A stretch of 64,000 nt of DNA from Salipiger bermudensis (GTDB lineage Bacteria > Pseudomonadota > Alphaproteobacteria > Rhodobacterales > Rhodobacteraceae). Positions 46,132-55,530 of the stretch are shown here, in pieces. The position numbers were made by a program, and so were the translations under genes. Each line of letters starts with the position of its first letter. The stretch's first letter is position 1. The notes beneath the pieces were generated by a model. The model was not told where the DNA came from, ran no database searches, and was given only the letters and a program-made list of their open reading frames with translations. Where the stretch lies: positions 124,001-188,000 of the forward strand of contig NZ_JAHVIA010000009.1 in the NCBI RefSeq assembly GCF_019801965.1, written 5' to 3'.

Positions 46132-47115
46132 ATGAGCCAGATCATGCCCTCCGCCCGCCAGCGCAAGATGCGCACGCTGCTGTTCTGGGCCGTGCCCGCC
46201 GTGCTGCTCCTGCTGCCGCTCGCCACCAACCCCTACACCCAGTTCATTGCCAACGGCATGCTGGTCTCGGTGCTGGTGACGCTCGGTTTCACCCTGACCA
46301 TCGGCAATCTCGGCCAGCTCGCCTTCGCCAACACCGCCTTCTTCGGGATCGGCGCCTACAGCTCGGCGATCCTTGCCGCCAAGCTCGGCGTGCCGTGGCT
46401 GCTGACCATTCCGCTCGCCGGGGCCTTCGGCGCTCTGGGGGGCTTCCTCGCCTCTGCTGCGGCGCTGCGCGGCATCCGCACCTATTACCTGGCGATCATC
46501 ACCCTGGCCTTCGGCGAGCTGATGCGTTGGGCCTACCTGCACGCCAAGCCGCTGACCGGCGGCACCGACGGCATGCCGATGCCCCGCGAGACGCTGCTGG
46601 GCATCTCGCTCACCGACGACACGCTCAAGTTCTACATCTTCCTCGCGGTGACCGTTCTGCTGGTGAAGGCCACGCTGAACCTGATGCGCTCGCATTTCGG
46701 CCGCGCCGTGATGGCGGTGCGCGAGAACGAGATCGCCACCGCCTCGCTCGCCATTCCCACCGCGCGGGTGATCCTCGCGACCTTCATGTGGTCGGGCTTC
46801 GTGGTGGGCTGCGCCGGGGCGCTCTTTGCCCGCCATGTCGGACACGTCTTTCCGGAGAGCTTCGGCATGCTGCATCTCATCGCCTCCTTCGCGATGGTGC
46901 TGGTGGGCGGGCTGGGCTCGGTGCTCGGCGCCGTGCTCGGCGCGGTGCTGCTGACCGCGCTGCCGGAATACCTGCGCGCCTTTCCCGGCATGGAAGAGCT
47001 GTTCTTCGGCCTGATCGTCGCGGGCGTGCTGGTTGCCATGCCCATGGGCCTCGCGAGCCTGCTGCGCCGGGTCTCGCCCATCTTCGTCGAACGTTTCTAC
47101 CGGGAGGCCCCATGA
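46132..47115 (+). CDS. livM: HAAT ABC permease, LivM-like
   Basis: 327 residues with the LivM signature TIGNLGQLAFANTAFFGIGA near residue 55, LRGIRTYYLAIITLAFGELM near 110 and a GGLGSVLGAVLGAVLL segment near 255. Its stop overlaps the start of the first ATPase gene (ATGA). Confidence 0.93.
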   Translation: MSQIMPSARQRKMRTLLFWAVPAVLLLLPLATNPYTQFIANGMLVSVLVTLGFTLTIGNLGQLAFANTAFFGIGAYSSAILAAKLGVPWLLTIPLAGAFGALGGFLASAAALRGIRTYYLAIITLAFGELMRWAYLHAKPLTGGTDGMPMPRETLLGISLTDDTLKFYIFLAVTVLLVKATLNLMRSHFGRAVMAVRENEIATASLAIPTARVILATFMWSGFVVGCAGALFARHVGHVFPESFGMLHLIASFAMVLVGGLGSVLGAVLGAVLLTALPEYLRAFPGMEELFFGLIVAGVLVAMPMGLASLLRRVSPIFVERFYREAP

Positions 47116-47876
47116 GCACGCTTCTGACAGTCGAGGGCCTCTCGGTCCGCTTCTCGGGGCTGACCGCGCTCGATGACGTGTCCTTCACCCTCGAGGATGG
47201 CAACGTCCGCGCGGTGATCGGGCCGAACGGCGCCGGCAAGTCAACCCTGTTCAACGCGATCTCGGGCTATGTCACGCCGACCGCGGGCACCGTGCACCTG
47301 CGCGGGCAGGAGCTGACCCGGCTCACCCCGCACGAGATCGCCGAGCAGGGCATCCGCCGCACCTTCCAGAACGGCGGGCTGTTCCCGGCGCTGACCGTGC
47401 TCGAGAACGTGCTGACCGGGCTGCACGCGCAGACCCAAGGCTCGTTCCTCGACATCCTGCTCGGGCGCTCGAAGGCGCTGAAATCCGAGGCCGACAACAT
47501 CCACCGCGCCCGCGAGCTGCTGAAGCTCATGTCGATGGACCACATGGCCGACACCCGGGCCGGCGACCTCTCGGGCGGGCAGCAACGCATCGTCGAGATC
47601 GTGCGCACCGTCGCCTCCGACCCGCCGGTGCTGCTGCTCGACGAGCCCGCGGTGGGGCTGTCGCCGGTGGCCCGCGCGCAGATGATGGAGATCATCCACC
47701 GTCTCGCCGGGGAGAAGGGCGTCGGCATCCTGCTGATCGAACATGCGGTCGAGCTGGTGATGGCCGCCGCCGACCGGATCCTGGTGATGGCCGCGGGCGC
47801 GCGCATCGCCGAGGGCACGCCAGAGGAAATCCGCGAAGACCGCGCCGTGCTGGAGGCTTACCTTGGACACTCCTGA
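47112..47876 (+). CDS. livG: HAAT ABC ATPase, LivG-like
   Basis: 254 residues. Walker [13 protein letters not shown], signature LSGGQQRIVEIVR, Walker B LLLDEPAVGLSP and switch His in IEHAVE. The C-terminus ends ILVMAAGARIAEGTPEEI, as usual for LivG. It is coupled at both ends. Confidence 0.93.
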   Translation: MSTLLTVEGLSVRFSGLTALDDVSFTLEDGNVRAVIGPNGAGKSTLFNAISGYVTPTAGTVHLRGQELTRLTPHEIAEQGIRRTFQNGGLFPALTVLENVLTGLHAQTQGSFLDILLGRSKALKSEADNIHRARELLKLMSMDHMADTRAGDLSGGQQRIVEIVRTVASDPPVLLLDEPAVGLSPVARAQMMEIIHRLAGEKGVGILLIEHAVELVMAAADRILVMAAGARIAEGTPEEIREDRAVLEAYLGHS

Positions 47877-48582
47877 ACCGCTCCTGAAAATCCGCGACCT
47901 GCACGTGGGGTACGGCAAGAAGCCGATCCTGCGCGGCGCCTCCTACGACGTGGTGCCGGGTGAATGCCTGACCCTGCTCGGGGCCAACGGCTCGGGCAAG
48001 TCGACCTCGATGAACGCGATCTGCGGCTTTGTCCGGCCAAGCGCCGGCTCGGTGCTCTTCGACGGTCAGGAGACCGCGGGGCTGCCGCCGCACCGGATCT
48101 TCGCCCTCGGCATCGCGCAGGTGAGCCAGGCGCGGGATCTCTTTCCCGACCTTACCGTCGAGGACAACCTGCGGCTCGGCGCCATGCGCCGGGGCGGCAA
48201 GGAGCTGGCGCAGACGCTGGCCCATATCTACGACCGCTTCCCGCGCCTCAAGGAGCGCCGAAAGCAGGCGACCCGGACGCTCTCGGGCGGCGAGCAGCAG
48301 ATGGTCGCCATCGGCCGCGCGCTGATGTCCCGGCCACGGCTGCTGCTGCTCGACGAGCCCTCGGGCGGGCTCTCGCCGCAGTTCTGCGAAGAGATTGCCC
48401 GCATCATCGACACGCTGAAAGAGGACGGCGTGACCATGCTGATGGTCGAGCAGAACCTCAACCTCGCCTTCCGCGCCGCCGACCGCTTCATCGTCCTGAG
48501 GGACGGCGAGGTGGTGGACGGCGGCGACGTCCGCGCGATGGCGGGCGATCACGACGCCATCGTGCGCAACATCTATCTCTGA
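47863..48582 (+). CDS. livF: HAAT ABC ATPase, LivF-like
   Basis: 239 residues. Walker A GANGSGKSTSMN, signature LSGGEQQMVAIGR, Walker B LLLDEPSGGLSP. The start is a TTG at 47863 inside the end of livG with GGAGG 6 nt upstream. It completes the HAAT importer. Confidence 0.92.
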   Translation: MDTPEPLLKIRDLHVGYGKKPILRGASYDVVPGECLTLLGANGSGKSTSMNAICGFVRPSAGSVLFDGQETAGLPPHRIFALGIAQVSQARDLFPDLTVEDNLRLGAMRRGGKELAQTLAHIYDRFPRLKERRKQATRTLSGGEQQMVAIGRALMSRPRLLLLDEPSGGLSPQFCEEIARIIDTLKEDGVTMLMVEQNLNLAFRAADRFIVLRDGEVVDGGDVRAMAGDHDAIVRNIYL

Positions 48583-48597
48583 CCGAAGGACCACCAC

Positions 48598-49566
48598 ATG
48601 ACCACGCTGCACGACGATCTCATCGTCTTCGACGGGCTCATCATCTCAGACTGGGGCCGCCCGGTCTTCGAGGCGATGGCCGCGGGCGGGCTCACCGCTG
48701 CCAACTGCACCTGCTCGGTCTGGGAGAATTTCCGCGACACCATGTCGGCGATCGGGGAATGGAACACCCAGTTCCGCGAGAACGCCGATCTCATCGTGAA
48801 GGCGAAGACCGTCGCCGACATCCGCGCCGCCAAGGTCGCAGGCAAGACCGGGATCGTGCTCGGCTTCCAGAACACCTCGGCCTTCGAGGACCGGCTCGAG
48901 TTCATCGAGCTCTTCAAGGAGCAGGGCGTCGGCATCGTCCAGATGACCTACAACACCCAGAACCTCGTGGGTTCGGGCTGCTACGAGACCACCGATAGCG
49001 GGCTGTCGGATTTCGGCCACGAGGTGGTGACCGAGATGAACCGGGTGGGGATGCTCTGCGACCTGAGTCACGTGGGCCCCAAGACCTCGCAGGAGGTGAT
49101 CCTTGCCTCGAAGAAGCCGGTGGCCTATTCGCACTGCCTGCCCGCCGGGCTCAAGGCGCACCCGCGCAACAAGAGCGACGAGCAGCTCCGCTTCATCGCC
49201 GAGCATGACGGCTTCGTCGGCGTGACCATGTTCCCGCCCTTCCTCGCCGCCGGCAACGGTGCGACGGTCGACGACTACGTCGCCGCGATCGACTACATCG
49301 TGAACCTCGTGGGCGAGGAACGCGTGGGCTTCGGCACCGATTTCACCATGGGTTACGGCGCGAAGTTCTTCGAGTATCTCAACCGCGACAAGGGTTATGC
49401 CCGCCAGCTCACCGAGATCTGGGAGGTCGAGTTCCCCGACGGGCTCGGCTCGATTGCCGATTTCCCGAACCTCACCGCCGCCATGCAGCGCGCCGGCTGG
49501 TCCGAGACCAAGATCCGCCGCGTGATGGGCGAGAACTGGCTCTCCCTGCTCGACCGCGTCTGGTGA
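48598..49566 (+). CDS. Membrane-dipeptidase (renal dipeptidase) family protein with altered metal site
   Basis: 322 residues of the peptidase M19 TIM-barrel family. The two C-terminal metal His residues are present (CDLSHVG and YSHCLP). The usual N-terminal His-x-Asp pair (DGHND) is replaced by DGLIISD, and the bridging Glu region reads GFQNTSAFED. It is therefore probably mononuclear or acts on a different substrate. From memory, relatives of this subgroup occur beside dimethylglycine/carnitine catabolism genes in Pseudomonas. It is the last gene of the TetR-linked importer operon and probably hydrolyses or processes the imported compound. Confidence 0.82.
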   Translation: MTTLHDDLIVFDGLIISDWGRPVFEAMAAGGLTAANCTCSVWENFRDTMSAIGEWNTQFRENADLIVKAKTVADIRAAKVAGKTGIVLGFQNTSAFEDRLEFIELFKEQGVGIVQMTYNTQNLVGSGCYETTDSGLSDFGHEVVTEMNRVGMLCDLSHVGPKTSQEVILASKKPVAYSHCLPAGLKAHPRNKSDEQLRFIAEHDGFVGVTMFPPFLAAGNGATVDDYVAAIDYIVNLVGEERVGFGTDFTMGYGAKFFEYLNRDKGYARQLTEIWEVEFPDGLGSIADFPNLTAAMQRAGWSETKIRRVMGENWLSLLDRVW

Positions 49567-50156
49567 TCTCCGGCGCCGGGGCCAGCCTCCGGCGTCTCGG
49601 TTCAGGGCCTGCACCGGACCCATCGAAGTGGTCCAGCCACGAAGGCCGAAATTCGATAGGATCTCGGCGAGCAGGAGGAGGGCGGAATGGCTGGAAGGCG
49701 TGAGAAGCCTGCATGGACCCGCGTTTACTGGACGCCTTCTGGCCTCAGTCCCTGCTGCCGCTCGAACTCGACAGACGTTCGTTCCGTGTGCGCTCGGGCT
49801 TTGGGCTTAAGAGCACCTCAATGCGGGTCAGAACACGCAAGACCACGATATATGAGTAGTCCGTGCGCATTTTAGGCCGGCGGTCGGACTGCGCGAAAGC
49901 TGGTTTGCCGCGATGGGGGAGGGAAGCTGGCAGCATCTTTTCGCTCGGATCTGCATGAGGCATCACCTGCGGCACATCGGGGGCGGATGCGCGCAGAGAT
50001 GGATCGAACGCGGCGGCGAGTGCTATCTGGATCGCGGCACGCGAGGAGCAGGGGGCGCATCGTTGCCTCTTCTGTGATCGGTGGTGGATGGACCTTGCGT
50101 GCGACCTGACCCCGGCCGGTCCCGCCGGCACGGGACGGCATGCTCGTGCAATGTGC
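49567..50156. other. 590-bp gap between convergent operons
   Basis: No supported gene. A CGCCGG/CCGGCG hairpin (49574-49594) just after the dipeptidase-family gene may help terminate it. A minus-strand frame near 49745-49870 encodes about 41 residues (MRTDYSYIVVLRVLTRIEVL) without a good ribosome-binding site and is not called. Confidence 0.4.
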
Positions 50157-51053
50157 TCAGGTGCTTTGAATGAGCCAAGCAGGCCGGATACCGCTCGATT
50201 CAATGAACGGAGCCAGTGAAAGCCCGCGGAACAGGCCGTGCTCCCGGATCAGGATGGTGCCGAGGCCCGCGGCTGCTCCGCCGAGGACATCCGTATGCAG
50301 CGTATCACCGACCATGGCGATGCGCTCAGGCGTGAGGTCGGGAAGCCGTCGCAGCGCCTCGTCGAATGCGTTGCGGAAAGGCTTGCCAAACATGGGCAGG
50401 GTCGCTCCGGTTCTTTTCGCGATGTCTTGCGCGTACCAGCCGGGCTCCAGCGACAGGCCGTGATCGCGCGGTGCCACCAGATCCGGATTGGCGACGATGA
50501 CGGGGCGCGGCTGGAACTGAAGCGCGCGTTCCAGCCGCGCGTTATCCGCGTCGCTCCACCGTGCCGTCGACAGGAACAGAAAGGCCGCTGCGGTGATCAT
50601 AAGCTCCGGTTGCTCATGGAGAGCGGCGATGTAATGGCCGACGGGCGCGTCGGAGAGATCGTCATCGTCCGATGTGATCGCGGCCCAGACACCGTGGACT
50701 TCGGGAAGATGCGCGAAGGCCACGTCCCGGCTCGAGACCACCTCATCGCGCGTGAAGTCGAACCCCATACGATGGTATTTCGCCAGCACCCCCGACCGCG
50801 TGTAGCTTGCCGCATTGGTCAGGACGATGAGCCGCTTCCCGGCGGCGCGCAGTTGCTCGATGCGCGCGACAGCGCCGGGGATCGGCGTCTCGCCCCGGTT
50901 CAGCACGCCGAACGCATCGAGGATATAGGCGTCGTAGTCGTCCATAGTGTCTTCGAGCGTCCGGCCCATCCGCGACGTCTCGGGGAATTGCGCCTGCGGC
51001 AGTGTGGGCCGCAGGCGCTCGTAACGGGCAAATGCTGCCTCGGTCGTGATCAT
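50157..51053 (-). CDS. HAD-IIA (NagD-like) phosphatase linked to Phn-type importer
   Basis: 298 residues. HAD motif I is ILDAFGVLNRG, motif II LTNAASYT, the conserved Lys is in MFGKPFRNAF and motif IV is MVGDTLHTDVLGG; a C2-type cap lies between. Such enzymes dephosphorylate small organophosphates. It follows the last Phn permease gene by 8 bp and is the end of the operon, so it probably releases phosphate from the imported compound or a breakdown product. Confidence 0.87.
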   Translation of the reverse strand: MITTEAAFARYERLRPTLPQAQFPETSRMGRTLEDTMDDYDAYILDAFGVLNRGETPIPGAVARIEQLRAAGKRLIVLTNAASYTRSGVLAKYHRMGFDFTRDEVVSSRDVAFAHLPEVHGVWAAITSDDDDLSDAPVGHYIAALHEQPELMITAAAFLFLSTARWSDADNARLERALQFQPRPVIVANPDLVAPRDHGLSLEPGWYAQDIAKRTGATLPMFGKPFRNAFDEALRRLPDLTPERIAMVGDTLHTDVLGGAAAGLGTILIREHGLFRGLSLAPFIESSGIRPAWLIQST

Positions 51054-51061
51054 GGTTCGCC

Positions 51062-51892
51062 CTACAGGATCTTGCGTCGCAGGAAGGAGGACACCATCTC
51101 GCCGAAGATGACCAGCGCAAGGATCGTCAGCAGCACCATGGCGACCTCGGGCCAGTTGAAGGTGTCGATCGCCCCTTGCAGGATCATGCCGATGCCGCCT
51201 GCGCCGACCAGCCCCAGCACGGTGCTCTCACGGAGGTTGATGTCCCAGCGCAGGATCGACACGGCGAAGAAGGCGGGCATGACCTGCGGCACGATGGCGT
51301 AGAGCACGATCTTGAACCGGGACGCACCGCAGGCTTCGAGTGCCTCGACCGGCTTGCGGTCGATCTCCTCGATGGCCTCGCCCAGCAGCTTGCCAAGGAA
51401 ACCGATGGAGCGGAACATGATCGCCACGATGCCCGCCACGATACCAGGGCCGAAGATCGCCACGAAAAGCAGCGCCCAGATGATCGTGTTCACGGACCGC
51501 GACGATACGAGGATGAAGCGACCGAGCCATAAACAGGCTCGATTGGGCGTGGTGTTCTGTGCGGCGATGTAGGCGACGGGCAGGGAGACGACAACTGCGA
51601 TCATGGTGGCCAGCGTGGCAATGTTCACGGTCTGCCAGATCGCTTCGAGGATGGAGGGCAGGTTGGACGGATCGGGCGGCATCATGCGGCCGAAGAGGTC
51701 GGCCATCTGCGCCGGGCTGTCCCAGACCCAGGCCCAGATCACATCGATGCTTCCCAGTGCCCAGGCCAGCACCGCGGCGGCGCCAGCATAGCCCGCGTAG
51801 CGGATCAGGCGCTGTTTCGGCGTGAAGCGGGACCAGTCGTCGCGACCGCTGAGCGCTTCGGAGAGGGGGCGGGGTTCGTAGAGAGTGTTCAT
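51062..51892 (-). CDS. phnE: Phosphonate-type ABC permease 2
   Basis: 276 residues, about six helices, with the PhnE-type EAA loop around EALEACGASRFKIVLYAIVP and the segment STVLGLVGAGGIGMIL. The ATG overlaps the stop of the first permease gene. The two different PhnE subunits would form a heterodimeric channel. Confidence 0.9.
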   Translation of the reverse strand: MNTLYEPRPLSEALSGRDDWSRFTPKQRLIRYAGYAGAAAVLAWALGSIDVIWAWVWDSPAQMADLFGRMMPPDPSNLPSILEAIWQTVNIATLATMIAVVVSLPVAYIAAQNTTPNRACLWLGRFILVSSRSVNTIIWALLFVAIFGPGIVAGIVAIMFRSIGFLGKLLGEAIEEIDRKPVEALEACGASRFKIVLYAIVPQVMPAFFAVSILRWDINLRESTVLGLVGAGGIGMILQGAIDTFNWPEVAMVLLTILALVIFGEMVSSFLRRKIL

Positions 51893-52695
51893 GTGATACG
51901 CTTTCGGATGACTCCACTGACGGCCTCTGACACGAGGATCACGCCGACGATGACCATGGTGATGGCAAGGGCGAAATCGTAGTCGTATCGGCCGAACGCA
52001 TTGGCCAGCGTCGCACCGATGCCGCCCGCGCCGACGATGCCGACCACGGCGGAGGCCCGCAGATTGCTGTCGAGCTGGTAAATCCCGAGACCCACGAGGC
52101 GCGGCATGACCTGCGGCAGGACGGCGTAGACCTGGGTCGTGAGAAAACCGGCTCCGGCGGAGCGCATGGCCTCCACCTGTCCGAAGTCGATTTCCTCGAT
52201 GCGCTCGGCCAGCAGCTTGGCCACGAACCCAACGGAATAGACGACCAGTGTCAGAGCGCCCGCGAAGGGGCCGAAGCCTACGGCCTTGACGAAGATGATG
52301 GCGACGATGACCGGGTGGAAGCTGCGGGCAATGATAATGATCGCGCGACCCAGCAGGTAAATCGGTTTGGGCGCGATGTTGCCCGCGGCCATGAAGGCAA
52401 GCGGGACGGAAAGGATGATGCCACCCACGGTGGCGATGATCGCGATCTTGAGGCTTTCCATGAAACCGTCAAAGAGCAGGCCGGCGCGGTCGAAGCTGGG
52501 CGGGAAGGCCCCGCTGAAGATGCGTTGCGCCCTGTTGAGCCCGTCGGAGACGCGGTCCCAGTCGATTGGGAGCGTAGCGAGTGTGAACACGATGTAGACG
52601 ACCACCCCGAGATAGAGCGCGTAGCGCAGGACGGGGTTGGTTATGAAGGGCGGTTTGCGCCAGCTGTCGGGACGGGCGTCGGACGTCGCGCTCAT
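51889..52695 (-). CDS. phnE: Phosphonate-type ABC permease 1
   Basis: 268 residues, about six helices, with the loop VEAMRSAGAGFLTTQVYAVL and the conserved ASAVVGIVGAGGIGATL. Start and stop both overlap neighbours (ATGA type). Confidence 0.9.
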   Translation of the reverse strand: MSATSDARPDSWRKPPFITNPVLRYALYLGVVVYIVFTLATLPIDWDRVSDGLNRAQRIFSGAFPPSFDRAGLLFDGFMESLKIAIIATVGGIILSVPLAFMAAGNIAPKPIYLLGRAIIIIARSFHPVIVAIIFVKAVGFGPFAGALTLVVYSVGFVAKLLAERIEEIDFGQVEAMRSAGAGFLTTQVYAVLPQVMPRLVGLGIYQLDSNLRASAVVGIVGAGGIGATLANAFGRYDYDFALAITMVIVGVILVSEAVSGVIRKRIT

Positions 52696-53465
52696 GCGGC
52701 GGCCCCCGCTTCGGCGCGGTCCTGTGCAGGGACGCCCGCGTAGATCTGGTCCATCTCTGCGCGTGTCAGGGCGGCGGGCTTGTCATCAAAGATAATCCGG
52801 CCATAGCGCATGCCGACGATACGGTCCGAAAATTCCTTGGCCTCGGTCACGTTGTGGATGTTGATGATGACGGGCAGGTTCAGCTCGTTTGCAAGGTCGC
52901 GCAGGAGCGACATGATCTGCTCCGAGGTCTTGGGGTCGAGCGAGGCGGTGGGCTCATCGGCCAGCAGGATTTCGGGTCGCTGCATTAGCGCGCGGACCAC
53001 ACCGACGCGCTGACGCTCGCCGCCTGAGAGCTCGTCGGCGCGCTTGTCGGCGTAGTGGGCGATGCCCACACGCTCCATCAGCTCGAACGCACGACGGATA
53101 TCGTCCTTGGGGTAGCGACGTGTCAGCGCGGCCCATGTCGAGATGTAGCCCAGACGTCCGGCCTGCACGTTCTCCATCACGGTCAGCCGGTCGATGAGGT
53201 TGAAGCTCTGGAAAACCATGCCGATGCGGCGGCGCGCCGTGCGCAGCTCGCGGCGGGACAGGCTGGTGAATTCGGTGCCATTGAGCACGATCGAGCCGGA
53301 GGTCGGCTCCACAAGGCGATTGATGCAGCGCAGCAATGTGGATTTGCCTGCGCCGGAGGAGCCGATCACGGAGGTGAGTTGTTCGCCCTCGACGGTCAGG
53401 TTCAGCTCCTTCAGCACCGGATCGCCGGTGCCGTAGCGCTTGGTCAGGTTGGTGATCTTCAGCAT
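52692..53465 (-). CDS. phnC: Phosphonate-type ABC ATPase
   Basis: 257 residues. Walker A GSSGAGKSTLLR, signature LSGGERQRVGVVR, Walker B ILLADEPTASLD and switch His in NIHNVTEAKEF match PhnC. It follows the binding-protein gene and is coupled to the first permease. Confidence 0.92.
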   Translation of the reverse strand: MLKITNLTKRYGTGDPVLKELNLTVEGEQLTSVIGSSGAGKSTLLRCINRLVEPTSGSIVLNGTEFTSLSRRELRTARRRIGMVFQSFNLIDRLTVMENVQAGRLGYISTWAALTRRYPKDDIRRAFELMERVGIAHYADKRADELSGGERQRVGVVRALMQRPEILLADEPTASLDPKTSEQIMSLLRDLANELNLPVIINIHNVTEAKEFSDRIVGMRYGRIIFDDKPAALTRAEMDQIYAGVPAQDRAEAGAAA

Positions 53466-53571
53466 GGGGGCCTCTTGGGGATGGCGCGGCCGGCGCCCTG
53501 ACCATGGTTGGTAGGGCGGCGCAATGTGCCCGGCGCGCGCGGGCGCACCGGGCTGGAGATGTCGGAGGGGA

Positions 53572-54552
53572 TCAGTTCTCGGCGAGACCCTGCGGGGTGT
53601 ATTCCACGCCGTTGGACGCCTGGATCTGGCGGATCACGGCCCACTGATCCTTGTAGGTGATCGGGATGAACTTCGACACGCCGTCGAATTCCTCGCCCAG
53701 GGCGGTGCCCGCGAAGTCGAAGGAGAAGAACGCCTCTTTCACCTTTTCCGCCAGCTCCGGGGCCAGGTTGTGCGCCATGGTGAAGGAGGTCGTCGGGAAC
53801 GGGTCGCTCTCCCAGATCTTGCGCACCTCGGCGGGATCGTAGAGGCCGCGTTCGGCCATGCGGTCCACCACTTCGGAGGCCACGGGGGCCGCATCGTAGT
53901 CACCGGCGACGACGCCCAGCATGGATTGGTCATGCGAGCCGGAATAGACCACTTCGTAATCCTTGTCCGGCTCCACGCCCAGATCCGGGAACAGCGCGCG
54001 CGGTGCCTGATTGCCGGAGTTCGACGTGGGCGAGGTGTGGGCCACGCGCTTGCCCGCGAGGTCAGAGACCTGCTGAATGTCACTGTCGGCCTGCGTGAAC
54101 ACCTGAAGCTTGTAGCCGAACTGGCCGTCTTCGGCGCCCATGATCGCAAACGGCACGGCGCCCGCGAGGTTCACCGCAAACGGCGTCGGACCGGTGGAGA
54201 AGCCTGCAACATGCAGACGACCGGAGCGCATCGCCTCGACCTCTGCGGAGTTGGACTGCACCGCGAAGAACTGCACGTCCTTGCCGGTGACCTCGGAGAG
54301 ATGCTCGATGAACGGCTCCCAGATGTCGGCATAGACCGCCGGGTCTTCGACCGGGGTATAGGCAAAGACCAGCGTGTCGGGATCGGTCAGCTCCGCCGGA
54401 TCGCTGGGCGTGTCGGCCACGAGATCGCCGTTGGCGTCGCAATAGAGCATGTCGAGCGCGCCGCGCTCGACGCAGTCCTGCGCCTGGGCTGCGATCGTGC
54501 TGCAGGTCAGGATGCCCAGTGCGGTGGCCGCACGGGTGATGAATGGTGTCAT
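53572..54552 (-). CDS. phnD: Phosphate/phosphite/phosphonate ABC binding protein
   Basis: 326 residues. The signal peptide ends around TIAAQA. The PhnD/PtxB-type ligand loop is VAHTSPTSNSGNQAPR near residue 150. An unusual insertion of about 35 residues (DCVERGALDMLYCDANGDLV) with two Cys follows the signal peptide before the first beta strand. The ligand is a small phosphorus oxyanion: phosphonate, phosphite or a phosphate ester. No C-P lyase or phosphonatase is in the window, and a HAD phosphatase ends the operon. GGGAGGAAACC precedes the ATG. Confidence 0.9.
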   Translation of the reverse strand: MTPFITRAATALGILTCSTIAAQAQDCVERGALDMLYCDANGDLVADTPSDPAELTDPDTLVFAYTPVEDPAVYADIWEPFIEHLSEVTGKDVQFFAVQSNSAEVEAMRSGRLHVAGFSTGPTPFAVNLAGAVPFAIMGAEDGQFGYKLQVFTQADSDIQQVSDLAGKRVAHTSPTSNSGNQAPRALFPDLGVEPDKDYEVVYSGSHDQSMLGVVAGDYDAAPVASEVVDRMAERGLYDPAEVRKIWESDPFPTTSFTMAHNLAPELAEKVKEAFFSFDFAGTALGEEFDGVSKFIPITYKDQWAVIRQIQASNGVEYTPQGLAEN

Positions 54553-54647
54553 GGTTTCCTCCCTTTGACAGCGAGCGGCGCGCTGGCTCATCTCGCATCA
54601 TGCAGGCAGGCTAGATGCGGCGCGCCGGCGATTGCGAGCATCGAACA

Positions 54648-54684
54648 GTTAACGAAACCACAGAACACGCGCTGAATTGTTAAC
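54648..54684. promoter_or_regulatory. Paired GTTAAC boxes between phnD and the response regulator
   Basis: Two GTTAAC hexamers (54648-54653 and 54679-54684) lie 31 bp apart, about three helical turns, in an AT-rich stretch of the divergent region. They are candidate sites for the adjacent OmpR-type regulator. Confidence 0.4.
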
Positions 54685-54795
54685 AGTATTACAAAGCGGC
54701 GCCGGGTGCTTAAAGTCCGATGTGATCTGCGCTACGGCTGGGTCTGGCCGTCGGGGAGGCGGCCTCATGCCAGCACGTCGCAGGAGGAGCGTCAC

Positions 54796-55530
54796 ATGCA
54801 GGCCACCCGTCCGAATGACGGCTCCGAGCCGGTCATCGCCATTGTCGATGACGATCCGCAGGTGCGCGAAACCCTGTCGGCGCTGATGAAGGACAGCGGG
54901 TTCGCGGCGGTCTCCTGTGCCGATATCGACGCCTTTCACGCGCTCGGAGACCCACCGCCCGTGGACCTCGCGTTGATCGACCTGCGGCTTCGGGGCGAGT
55001 CCGGGCTCACGCTGGCAATCCATCTGCGCGAGCGCCACGAGATCCCCATCGTCATGCTGACCGGCGTGGGCGACGAGATCGACAAGATCATCGGGCTCGA
55101 GACCGGCGCGGACGACTACCTGATCAAGCCTTTCAACCCGCGGGAACTGGTGGCGCGCATCCGGGCGGTTCTGCGCCGGTACGGCCATGCTTCCGCGCGG
55201 GCGGTGGCGCCGGGCAAACGGCAGATCGCGTTCGGAGAAAAGCGGATCGATCTCGACGCGCGGCGTCTGCTCGATGGCGCCGGCGAAGAGGTGCCCCTGA
55301 CCAACGCCGAATACCGCCTGCTGGAGTTTCTCGCCCGCAATCCCGAACGGGTGGTCCCCCGGGAGGAACTTCTGGAGGCGCTGGGGGCCGACACGCAACG
55401 CTATGTCGACCGCACGGTCGACGTGCTGATCCTGCGCCTGCGCCGCAAGATCGAGCCGGTGCCCGCCAAGCCGGTGCATCTGCAGACCCGCCGGGCCCGC
55501 GGCTACGTGTTCCATCTGGCCGCCGGATGA
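54796..55530 (+). CDS. OmpR-family response regulator
   Basis: 244 residues. A receiver domain (acidic triad at Asp18-20, phospho-accepting Asp62 in LIDLRLRGESG, Lys in DYLIKPFNP) is followed by an OmpR/PhoB winged helix (residues about 140-240, TNAEYRLLEFLARNP ... VDRTVDVLILRLRRKI). AGGAGGAG precedes the ATG. It is divergent from phnD and overlaps the sensor kinase gene (ATGA), so it probably controls the importer operon. Confidence 0.93.
   Translation: MQATRPNDGSEPVIAIVDDDPQVRETLSALMKDSGFAAVSCADIDAFHALGDPPPVDLALIDLRLRGESGLTLAIHLRERHEIPIVMLTGVGDEIDKIIGLETGADDYLIKPFNPRELVARIRAVLRRYGHASARAVAPGKRQIAFGEKRIDLDARRLLDGAGEEVPLTNAEYRLLEFLARNPERVVPREELLEALGADTQRYVDRTVDVLILRLRRKIEPVPAKPVHLQTRRARGYVFHLAAG

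Noticed and set aside
49567-50156. Insertion-sequence remnant in the convergent gap
   Set aside because: No transposase motif, terminal repeats or target duplication could be identified by eye.
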